Under the pieces are notes generated by a model. The model was given only the letters and a program-made list of their open reading frames with translations, had not been told where the DNA came from and made no database searches. From NCBI RefSeq assembly GCF_003710105.1, contig NZ_CP033325.1:3038001-3102000 (forward strand): a stretch of DNA of 64,000 nucleotides, written 5' to 3'. The position numbers and the translations under genes are program-made. The stretch comes from Georgenia faecalis. GTDB taxonomy: Bacteria > Actinomycetota > Actinomycetes > Actinomycetales > Actinomycetaceae. Positions 27,539 through 37,238 of the stretch are shown piece by piece. The first letter of the stretch is position 1, and the number at the start of each line of letters is the position of its first letter.

Positions 27539-28657
27539 TCAGCCGGCCGCGGCGATCTGGCCGAGGGCGGCCGTGACCCGCTCGCGCAGGTCGGCGGAGA
27601 TCGGGGCGGAGCCGGCGACGTCGGGCGAGGACGCCCGCTCCTGGCCCTCCTCGCTGGCCACGTAGGTGAGGTAGCCGGCGACGGCGGCCGCCTCCTCCTC
27701 GGTCTCGTAGCGCGAGCAGGCGATGGAGTAGGAGACGAGGACGATGGGGTACGTCCCGGCCTCCTCCGTGTCACGGGCCAGCTCGATGGTGAGCTGCAGG
27801 TCCGTGGCGCCGTCGGCGGGCGGCGAGACGTCCACCACAGCGGCCGCGGCCTCCGGGGAGAACGGCACGAACTCGTCGCCGACGCCGACGGCGACCGTCC
27901 CGAGCCCGCCGGCGCGGGAGGCGTCGACGTAGCCGATGGTGCCCTCGGCGCCGGAGACGACGTCGATCATGCCGGAGGTCTGGGCGCCGGACTGGGTCCC
28001 GCTCAGCGGCCAGGTCTCGACGGCGCCGTGCGGCCACGCGTCGGGGGCCGCGGCGGCAAGGTACTCGGTGAAGTTCTCCGTCGTGCCGGAGTCGTCGGAT
28101 CGGTTGACGGGGATGATGCCGAGGTCCGGCAGGGCGACGCCCGGGTTGGTCTCCGCGATGGCCGGGTCGTCCCAGGAGGTGATGTCGCCCGCGAAGATCC
28201 CGGCGAGCGTCTCCGGCGTGAGGTTGAGGTGCTCGGTGTCGACCGAGGGCAGGTGGTACACGACGGCGATGGGGCTGATGTACAGCGGCAGCTCGATCGC
28301 CTCCCCGCCGTAGCAACGCTCGGTGGCGAGCTCGAGCTCGTCGGCGTCGAGGGGGGCGTCGGAGCCCGCGAACTGGACCGTGCCGTTGAGGAACTGCTCG
28401 CGCCCCGTGCCGGACCCGGTCGGGTCGTAGGTGACGGTGACGCCGGGGTTGAGCTCGGTGAAACCGGCGATCCAGCCCTGGACGGCGGCCTCCTGCGAGC
28501 TCGCGCCCGACCCGGCGAGGGTGCCCGAGAGCTCCGCGGCGCCGTCGTCAGTGGTCCCTGCGGCGTCGGCGGCGTCCCCGGACCCGCACGCCGCGAGGGT
28601 CAGCGCCAGGGCGCTCATCGCGGCGGCTCCCGCCGTGCGGCGGCTACGTGCATGCAT
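27539..28657 (-). CDS. pstS: Phosphate-binding lipoprotein PstS
   Basis: 372 residues from the ATG at 28657 (a GTG directly before it, at 28660, is an alternative). Lipoprotein signal with lipobox LTLAAC (Cys near 24). Phosphate-contacting motifs typical of PstS: LAGSGASSQEAAVQGW, TVQFAGSDAPLDADE and NRSDDSGTTENFTEYL. It captures phosphate outside the membrane and delivers it to PstCA. First gene of the pst operon, preceded by a perfect PHO box (28745-28766). Confidence 0.97.
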   Translation of the reverse strand: MHARSRRTAGAAAMSALALTLAACGSGDAADAAGTTDDGAAELSGTLAGSGASSQEAAVQGWIAGFTELNPGVTVTYDPTGSGTGREQFLNGTVQFAGSDAPLDADELELATERCYGGEAIELPLYISPIAVVYHLPSVDTEHLNLTPETLAGIFAGDITSWDDPAIAETNPGVALPDLGIIPVNRSDDSGTTENFTEYLAAAAPDAWPHGAVETWPLSGTQSGAQTSGMIDVVSGAEGTIGYVDASRAGGLGTVAVGVGDEFVPFSPEAAAAVVDVSPPADGATDLQLTIELARDTEEAGTYPIVLVSYSIACSRYETEEEAAAVAGYLTYVASEEGQERASSPDVAGSAPISADLRERVTAALGQIAAAG

Positions 28658-28744
28658 CACGTTCGTCCCATCCCTGTGTCGGAAGAGCCGGCTGGGGGCC
28701 GGCCGTTCCCGACGGTAGGGAACCGAGGTGACGCCGAGGCGGGC

Positions 28745-28766
28745 GCACGGTGAACGCAGGGTGAAC
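28745..28766 (-). promoter_or_regulatory. PHO box (PhoP-binding direct repeat) upstream of pstS
   Basis: Read on the minus strand: GTTCACCCTGC directly followed by GTTCACCGTGC, two adjacent 11-bp units matching the actinobacterial PhoP consensus beginning GTTCACC. A degenerate third unit may lie beside it (28767-28777). It lies about 90 bp upstream of the pstS start. It predicts induction on phosphate starvation. Confidence 0.88.
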
Positions 28767-28807
28767 GAGTGGTCTCGGCGGCGCAGGAGGGGTGGGGAGG
28801 AGGCGGG

Positions 28808-29787
28808 CTACCTGCCCGGGACGGGCGGGCGGTGCTTCTCCAGGGCGACGACGGCAGCCCCGCGCCCCGGCCGGCGCGCGACGTGGACCACGAGCACCTC
28901 GCCGGTGCGCAGCCACGGGTCCGACTCCGGGACCATCTCCATGATCCGGTAGGGCGTGCGCTTGGCGATCTCGTCCATGACGGTGGGCAGGACCGGCCGG
29001 TGCGTGCAGATCGCCACCGGCGCGGCACGTTCGGCGACCTCGCGGTCGACGATCGCCCGCACGCCCTTGGGCTTTTTCGCGTGGGCGTCCTCGGTGAGGG
29101 CGGGGTCGAGGCCGACGTCGATGCCGGCCGCCTGTGCGTAGGGCACGACCGTGCTCACGCACCGCTCCCACGGGCTCGAGATCACCTGCTCGACCCCGAA
29201 GGCGGCGAGCAGGGGCACGAGCGCGCGGGCGCGGGCCTCGCCTACGCCGGTGAGCGGGCGGGTGAGCTCCCCGCCCTTCCAGGCGGACCGCTTGCGGGCG
29301 CGCGCGTGCCGCACGACGACGATGGTCCGCGTCCGCAGCCGCTCGTCCTGGTGGAGGTCGAGCAGCACGCCGAGCGGGTCCCGGTCGCGGTCGTGCGTGA
29401 GGAGGGTGCGCGCCTCCTTGGCGTCCACCCAGCGCGCCGCGTCGATCTCCCGGGGGTCCGCCGGCTGCACGGCCGGCCGCGCCGCGAGCGCCGGTGCACC
29501 GTCCTCGACCACGGTCGCCGTCCAGTAGTGCGACTCCTTGACGCGCCCGTCGGCGAGCCGGTAGCGCACCGAGGGCAGCGGCTGCCCGAGGGCGACGGCG
29601 ACCCCCGTCTCCTCGGCGACCTCCCGGACCGCGCACGCCGCGAGCGTCTCGCCCGGGTCGAGCTTGCCCTTGGGCCAGGACCAGTCGTCGTAGCGGGGAC
29701 GGTGGACGAGGAGCACCTGGAGGCGTCGCTCGTGCACACGCCAGACGAGGGCACCGGCAGCCTGGACCGCCGGGGGCGTCGCGCGGC

Positions 29788-29791
<4 letters not shown>
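28808..29791 (-). CDS. mutT1: Nudix hydrolase fused to histidine phosphatase, MutT1 type
   Basis: 327 residues, GTG start overlapping the ppk stop (GTGA). The N-terminal Nudix domain has the full box [20 protein letters not shown] followed by TGV (about residues 41-63). The C-terminal half is a histidine-phosphatase domain ([16 protein letters not shown], then [15 protein letters not shown] and a late THRPVLP). Mycobacterial MutT1 has the same two-domain layout and also sits beside ppk; it converts 8-oxo-(d)GTP to the monophosphate and acts on diadenosine polyphosphates. It probably sanitises nucleotides here. Confidence 0.93.
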
Positions 29792-32120
<2,329 letters not shown>

Positions 32121-32124
<4 letters not shown>

Positions 32125-33119
32125 GGCCCCATCGTGGCATCTCGGGCGCCGTGCCCCCACCGGTACTGCACGTCCACGCCCGCCCGCCGGAACCCGGCGC
32201 GCTCGTACGTCCGGCGCGCGACGGCGTTGTCCCCCTCGACGTAGAGGGTCGCGCGGCGCAGCCCGCGGTGGGTCATCGCGTCGAGGGCGACGGCGGTGAG
32301 CCACCGGCCGAGCCCGCGCCCCTGGGCGGCGGGGTCGACGCCGACGGCGTAGATCTCGCCCTCGTCCTCGCCGGGCACGACCTTGACCCACATGGAGGCG
32401 AGCAGGCGGGCAGGGTCACCGGACTCGTGCGCGAGCCAGAGCATCGCGGGGTCGAACCACGGCTCCTCCTCGCGGGCGCGGACGTCGTCGACGGTGAGCC
32501 GGCCCTGCTCCGGGTGGTCGGCGAAGGCGCGGGCGTTGAGCGCCACCCAGGCCGCCTCGTCCTCGCCGGGCACGAAGGTCCGCAGCCCGACGCCGTCCGG
32601 CGCGGCCCGCTCCGCCCGCTCCCCCGGGCCGGGGTCCAGGGGGGCGTCCGGCGCGGGGAGGTCGAGGGCCATGAACCACAGCTCGCGGGTGACCTCCAGG
32701 CCCGCGGCGCGGGCGAGGGCGCGCGCGCCGGGCAGGTCCCCGTGGGCCCAGACGGCGGGGCCCGCGGAGTCGCCGGCGGCGTCCGCGGCGTCCTCCGTGC
32801 CGACGGCGGGCCCGCCGTTCGCCGTCGGGCGCAGCGCCTCGAGCAGCCGCCGCCCGACGCCGCGGCGCCGGTGGTCCGGGTGCACCACGAGCTCGGCGCT
32901 GCCGCCGTCGTCGACCTGCGCGTACCCGAGCACCTCCGGCCCGTGGGCCACCCACAGGTGGCGCACGCCCGGGGAACGGTGGCGGAGGGCCAGGAGGCCC
33001 TGCTCGGAGACCGGGGCGACGCCGTCGCGCCGGGTGGCCTCCGCGAGGAGGGCGAGGACGGCAGCCGGCGTCGCGCCGGTGAGCGGACCCTCGGTCACCG
33101 CGTACGCGTCGGTGGCCAC
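32121..33119 (-). CDS. mshD: Mycothiol synthase
   Basis: 332 residues, GTG start. Two GNAT domains in tandem: the N-terminal one has [21 protein letters not shown], and the active C-terminal one has [24 protein letters not shown] and [19 protein letters not shown]. It acetylates Cys-GlcN-Ins in the last step of mycothiol synthesis, a thiol restricted to actinobacteria, which supports the taxonomic call. It lies one base after the upstream unknown gene and overlaps ppk. Confidence 0.95.
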
Positions 33120-33120
33120 G

Positions 33121-33750
33121 TCAGTCGAGCTCTCCGGCGCGGGCCAGGTCGGCCGCCGCCTCGAGCTCCTCGGCGGTCGCCAGCAGGGCGCCCGCGCGTC
33201 GGGTCACCTGGCGGGCGAGGTCGTCGTCGGAGTCGGCGATCCAGTCGGCGTCGAGCGCGGCGCCCGTGGCGACGACCCGGAAGAACGACGCCGCCCGGTC
33301 GAGCGCGACGTCGAGGTCGCCCTCGTACACACCGGCGAGGACGGCGTCGGCGGTGCCGCGGACCTCGTCGGGCCCGGGCGGGTCGGCGACGCCGGCGATC
33401 ACCCCGGCGACCTCCGCGCGCTGCATCCCCAGGCGGAAGCGCTCGGCGATGGTGCGCGGGTCGCGGCGGACCCACTCGCGCAGGAGGTAGAGCCGCCACA
33501 GCGCCCCGGGCAGCGTGCGCGCCGGGCTCTGCGCCCACAGGGCGGCGACGACGTCGAGGCCCTCGGCGTCGACGAGCGCGATGAGCCGGTCGACGAGGGC
33601 GCGGTCCTCCGCACCGTCCCGGCCTCGGCGCAGGAGCACGGCGGCGGTGGTGTGGGCCGCCTCCGATCGGAGCGCCGGGTCGACGTCGCCGACGATGCGG
33701 TCCGCGGTCTGGGCGTCCAGCATCGCCGGGCGTCGTGGCCGTCGCTCCAT
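33121..33750 (-). CDS. Conserved protein of unknown function, paralog of 36133-36756
   Basis: 209 residues, ATG at 33750 with AGGAGGAGG just upstream. No signal peptide or TM segment; acidic and helical. It shares an N-terminal RRPAMLD-Q-AD block, a central TLPGALWRLYLLREWVRRDP block and the C-terminal LLATAEELEAAADLARAGELD end with its paralog 2.4 kb away. LPGALWRLYLLREW is the most conserved segment. I know no biochemical function. First gene of a unit with mshD (1 bp gap), ppk and mutT1. Confidence 0.85.
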   Translation of the reverse strand: MERRPRRPAMLDAQTADRIVGDVDPALRSEAAHTTAAVLLRRGRDGAEDRALVDRLIALVDAEGLDVVAALWAQSPARTLPGALWRLYLLREWVRRDPRTIAERFRLGMQRAEVAGVIAGVADPPGPDEVRGTADAVLAGVYEGDLDVALDRAASFFRVVATGAALDADWIADSDDDLARQVTRRAGALLATAEELEAAADLARAGELD

Positions 33751-33974
33751 GTGCCTCCTCCTCGTTCGCGGTTCCGGGCGTCTCACGCCCGGCGCGCCCC
33801 CATTTCACCCGATACGGCCCGAGATTTCGACCCCCAGGCCCCGCTCGACGCGCGACGGGGCGCGCTGGGGCCCCGGCGCGGGGGCACCACGGGGCCGGTA
33901 CCGGGCCACGCTCGGACCCTGCGCCCGGCGCGCTCGAGCCCCGAACGGGGCGCGGCGTAGCCCGCCTCAGTGGG

Positions 33975-34307
33975 TCAGGACGGCTCGTCCTCGGTGCGGA
34001 AGCCGACGACCTTGTGGCTGCCGTCGCAGTAGGGCTTGATCCCGGACGCCCCGCACCGGCACAGCGCCACGGTCGCCCGGCGGCGCGGCGCCGGCTCGCC
34101 GGAGGCGAGGAGGATCTCCACGTCGCCGCGCACGAGCAGCGGGCCGTCCGGGCAGGCCGTGATGCTCGCCCATCCACCGGTCACCGGCGGGGTCCACGAC
34201 GCCGCCTCCTCCGCGGTCCCGTCCCCCGGGGCGCGGTCGGCGCCGTCCGACGGCACGGGAAGGGCGGCGGGCACGTCGGCCACCTCGCAGGGCTCGCAGT
34301 GGGTCAT
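33975..34307 (-). CDS. CDGSH iron-sulfur domain protein
   Basis: 110 residues from the ATG at 34307. Contains CRCGASGIKPYCDGSH, the complete 2Fe-2S CDGSH motif (C-x-C-x2-S-x3-P-x-C-D-G-S-H) near the C-terminus. The N-terminal half (THCEPCEV, then GGWASITACPDGPLLVRGDVEILL) fits a beta scaffold in front of the motif. Cytoplasmic redox or cluster-transfer protein. Divergent from the heme-oxygenase-like gene at 34542, with 234 bp between them. The two families commonly occur together, so a shared redox task is likely. Confidence 0.9.
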   Translation of the reverse strand: MTHCEPCEVADVPAALPVPSDGADRAPGDGTAEEAASWTPPVTGGWASITACPDGPLLVRGDVEILLASGEPAPRRRATVALCRCGASGIKPYCDGSHKVVGFRTEDEPS

Positions 34308-34541
34308 GCCCGCAGTCAACCGTCCCCTCCGCCGGATCGCGCGCCGAGGACGCCGGCGCGGCCCGACACGGCCCGACGCGGCCCGGCGCGGCCCCGGCGC
34401 GTGGGCGGAGGCACACGTGACGGAGGACGCGCGCGGCCCGGGTGCCGCGGCCAAGTCCGGCTGGCACGATATTGATCAACGGGCGACGCCGCCCGGTCCC
34501 CCGCCGCAGGGCGGGGTGAGACGAGAGAGACCGGAGAACAC

Positions 34542-35567
34542 GTGCGACGACCGACCCCGCGCGGGCCCCTGAGCGAGGCACTGCTGGCGGCGCTCATCCA
34601 GGACCCTGGGCCCGTGCCCGAGGTGGCGCAGCAGGCCGCGCAGGCCGTGGCCCGCACGGAGGACGTCCTCGCCGACGACGACGTCCAGCTCGCGCTCACG
34701 GTGCTCTACGAGCTGCACTACCGGGGCGTCGACGGCGTCGACGAGCGGTGGGAGTGGCAGCCGGACCTGCTCGCGGTGCGCGCCACGCTCGAGGAGGAGT
34801 TCGAGGCCGCGCTGCGCGCGCTCGTCCCCGTGCCCGACGTCGCCGCCCGCACCGCCCCGGAGGTGGCCCAGGCGCTCTTCGACCTCACCGCGGCCGACGA
34901 CGGCCCCAGCGTCTCCGGCTACGTCGCCAAGCGCGCCACGGACGACCAGGTCCACGAGTTCGTCGCGCTCCGCTCGATCTACCAGCTCAAGGAGGCGGAC
35001 CCGCACAGCTGGGCCCTGCCGCGCCTGAGCGGGCGGCCGAAGTCGGCGCTCATCGAGATCCAGACCGACGAGTACGGCGGCGGACGTCCCGGTCACATCC
35101 ACTCCGAGCTCTTCGCCGGGATGATGCGCGCCCTCGACCTCGACGACGCCTACGGCGCCTACCTCGACCACGTCCCCGCCTCGACGCTCGCCTCGGTCAA
35201 CGCCATGAGCCTGTTCGGGCTGCACCGCCGCCTGCGGGGCGCCATCACCGGGCACCTGGCCGCATACGAGATGACCTCCTCCATCCCCTGCCGCAAGTAC
35301 GGCAACGGGTTCCGGCGGCTGGGCTACGGCCCGGAGGCGACGGCGTACTGGGACGAGCACGTCGAGGCCGACGCCGTCCACGAGCAGATCGCCGGGCGCG
35401 ACCTCGCCGGCGCGCTGGCCGAGCTCGAGCCGCAGGTCCGCGACGACGTCCTGTGGGGCGCCGCCGCATACCTCGCCGTCGACGGCCTCGCCGGCGCGGA
35501 GATGCTCGCGGCGTGGGAGCGCGGGGAGAGCGCGCTGCGCCGGCCGCTCGTCGGCGCGCCGGCGTAA
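34542..35567 (+). CDS. Iron-containing redox enzyme, heme-oxygenase-like diiron family
   Basis: 341 residues, GTG start with a purine-rich leader (GGAGAA). Helical throughout. Candidate metal ligands: Glu in EFVALRSIYQLKEADPHSW, Glu/His in IQTDEYGGGRPGHIHSELF, and E-x3-H in HVEADAVHEQIA, the HDO (heme-oxygenase-like diiron oxidase) spacing. Characterised HDO enzymes perform diverse oxygenations; the substrate here is unknown. Divergent from a CDGSH protein, its probable electron partner. Confidence 0.85.
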   Translation: MRRPTPRGPLSEALLAALIQDPGPVPEVAQQAAQAVARTEDVLADDDVQLALTVLYELHYRGVDGVDERWEWQPDLLAVRATLEEEFEAALRALVPVPDVAARTAPEVAQALFDLTAADDGPSVSGYVAKRATDDQVHEFVALRSIYQLKEADPHSWALPRLSGRPKSALIEIQTDEYGGGRPGHIHSELFAGMMRALDLDDAYGAYLDHVPASTLASVNAMSLFGLHRRLRGAITGHLAAYEMTSSIPCRKYGNGFRRLGYGPEATAYWDEHVEADAVHEQIAGRDLAGALAELEPQVRDDVLWGAAAYLAVDGLAGAEMLAAWERGESALRRPLVGAPA

Positions 35568-35660
35568 GCCCGGGCAGACCGACCTCGGCCGCCCCTCCCC
35601 CTGTGGCAGCCGAGGGTCTACGGTGGCGCCACTGCCCGGGACCCCGTGGAAGGAACGCTC

Positions 35661-36065
35661 ATGACCGAGACCCAGCGCACCCCCGCCGGGGACGCCAACC
35701 TCCCCGTCGACTCCGCGCGCAAGGCGATGAGCGTGCGGCGCGTGTTCGGCGAGGCGTACCAGGCCGACGGCGCCACGATCATCCCGGTCGCCAAGGTCAT
35801 GGGCTTCAGCGGCATGGGGTTCGGTGGTGGGGCGCTCGGCACCCCGTCGACGGAGCCGGCCAGCGAGCCCGCCGGCGGCGAGGGGTCCGGCGGGGGCGGC
35901 GGGTTCGCCGTGCGCACGCGCCCGCTGGGCGTCTACGTCGTCCGCGGCGACCGGGTGCGGTGGCAGCCGTCCATCGACGTCAACCGCGCCATCATCGGTG
36001 GGCAGGCGGTCGGGGCGATCGCCGTCGTCTCCTTGAGCTGGGCCCTTCGCCGCCGTCGGCGCTGA
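35661..36065 (+). CDS. GerW/YtfJ-family protein
   Basis: 134 residues, ATG at 35661 with AAGGAA upstream. It carries the GerW pattern: VFGEAYQADGATIIPVAKVMGFSGMGFGGG, a Gly/Ser-rich spacer, then GFAVRTRPLGVYVVRGDRVRWQPSIDVNRAI, and a C-terminal hydrophobic helix with an Arg tail. Named for spore germination in Bacillus but widespread in non-sporulating actinobacteria, where the role is unknown. 93 bp after the diiron gene, same strand, possibly co-transcribed. Confidence 0.88.
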   Translation: MTETQRTPAGDANLPVDSARKAMSVRRVFGEAYQADGATIIPVAKVMGFSGMGFGGGALGTPSTEPASEPAGGEGSGGGGGFAVRTRPLGVYVVRGDRVRWQPSIDVNRAIIGGQAVGAIAVVSLSWALRRRRR

Positions 36066-36132
36066 CGGCGCCCCACCGGAGCCCAGCCCCTCGGTCCAGC
36101 GCCCTCGATCGAGCCAGATCGATCCTGGTGCT

Positions 36133-36756
36133 TCAGTCCAGCTGCCCCGCGCGGGCGAGCCCCGCCGCGTGCTCGAGCTCCTCCGCCGTGGCGAGCAGCG
36201 CGCCCGGGCGCCGGGTGACGTGGCCGGCGAGGCCGTCGTCGTGCGTGAGCCACACCGGCTCCGCCTCCGCCCCGGCCGCGAGGATCCGCAGGAGGTCGGC
36301 GGTGCGGTCGAGGAAGCCGTCGAACTCTCCCGCGAGCGCCCCGGAGAACAGCCCGTCGGCCGCCGCCTCGACGTCGGCCGGGGCCGGCGGGGGCGCGTCG
36401 GCGTCGGTGGCCGGGACCTGCCCCAGGCCCGCGCGGTACCGCTCGGCGACCGTCTCGGGGTCGCGGCGGATCCACTCCCTCAGGAGGTAGACGCGCCAGA
36501 GGGCGCCGGGCAGCGTGTTGGCGGGGCTGCGGGACCACAGCTCAGCCACCGCGTCGAGCCCCTCGTCCTCGACGAGGGCGGCCAGCCGCTGCGCGGTCGC
36601 GACGTCGTCCGGGTCGTCCCCGGCACCGAACACGGTGATCCGTGCCGTCGCGTGAGCCACCTCGGAGGTGAGCGCCGGGTCGCTGTCACCCTCGATGCTG
36701 TCCGCCTCCTGGGGGTCGAGCATCGCCGGCCGTCGGGGGTGTGCACGCTCGTCCAT
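36133..36756 (-). CDS. Conserved protein of unknown function, paralog of 33121-33750
   Basis: 207 residues, ATG at 36756, GGGAGGA upstream. It shares with 33121-33750 the RRPAMLDPQEAD opening, TLPGALWRVYLLREWIRRDPE and the LLATAEELEHAAGLARAGQLD end, at roughly half identical residues by eye. The middle insert is different and Pro/Ala-rich (DADAPPPAPADVEAA). No TM or catalytic motif. It may follow the HesB-like gene in one transcript (102 bp gap). Confidence 0.85.
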   Translation of the reverse strand: MDERAHPRRPAMLDPQEADSIEGDSDPALTSEVAHATARITVFGAGDDPDDVATAQRLAALVEDEGLDAVAELWSRSPANTLPGALWRVYLLREWIRRDPETVAERYRAGLGQVPATDADAPPPAPADVEAAADGLFSGALAGEFDGFLDRTADLLRILAAGAEAEPVWLTHDDGLAGHVTRRPGALLATAEELEHAAGLARAGQLD

Positions 36757-36858
36757 GTGAGAACCGTCCTCCCGCTGCTCGGTGCCTTCGTCGCTCCCTG
36801 GCGATTGTGTCCCCGATGGGCGGGGGACGCAGCCTCACGGAGGGCCGTCCGCCGGGCG

Positions 36859-37137
36859 TCAGTCCTGGTCGCGCAGGGCGAAGGAGACGCCCTCGTCCGT
36901 CTCGTCGGCGTCGAGCGTGTGGGTGGCAAGGATGTGGCAGCACGGGCCCGCGACGAAGACGCGGGCGCCGTCGTCCTCGATGACCGCGTCCCCGGCCTCG
37001 GGCTGGGGGGCCAGCGAGAGCTCGACCTGGCGCGCCTGGTCGGCGAGGGCGATGCGGACGCCACCGGTCGCGGGCAGGCCCGCCTGATGGGTGATCCCTG
37101 AGATCGCGGTCTTGGCGTTCTCGGTCAGGGTGAGCAT
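36859..37137 (-). CDS. HesB/IscA-like small protein lacking the cluster cysteines
   Basis: 92 residues, starting MLTLTENAKTAISGITHQAG, the typical A-type carrier opening. The fold continues (GGVRIALADQ...VELSLAPQPEAGDAVIEDDGARVFV). The canonical ligands are missing: no Cys at the first position and no C-terminal C-G-C; only an unusual PCCHILA pair near 65. It therefore probably does not bind a cluster as IscA does. GAAGGAAG precedes the ATG. Confidence 0.82.
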   Translation of the reverse strand: MLTLTENAKTAISGITHQAGLPATGGVRIALADQARQVELSLAPQPEAGDAVIEDDGARVFVAGPCCHILATHTLDADETDEGVSFALRDQD

Positions 37138-37238
37138 GCGTTCTTCCTTCGTGGTCGCCCGCAGTTCCCGCGGGCCTGCCGTGTGCTGGACCTACCGTGG
37201 ACCCCCCGAGCGCCGGGACGCAAACCGGCGCGCGCCGG

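Noticed and set aside
35661-36065. GerW-family gene as evidence for sporulation.
   Set aside because: The family is widespread in non-sporulating actinobacteria and no other sporulation genes are present.
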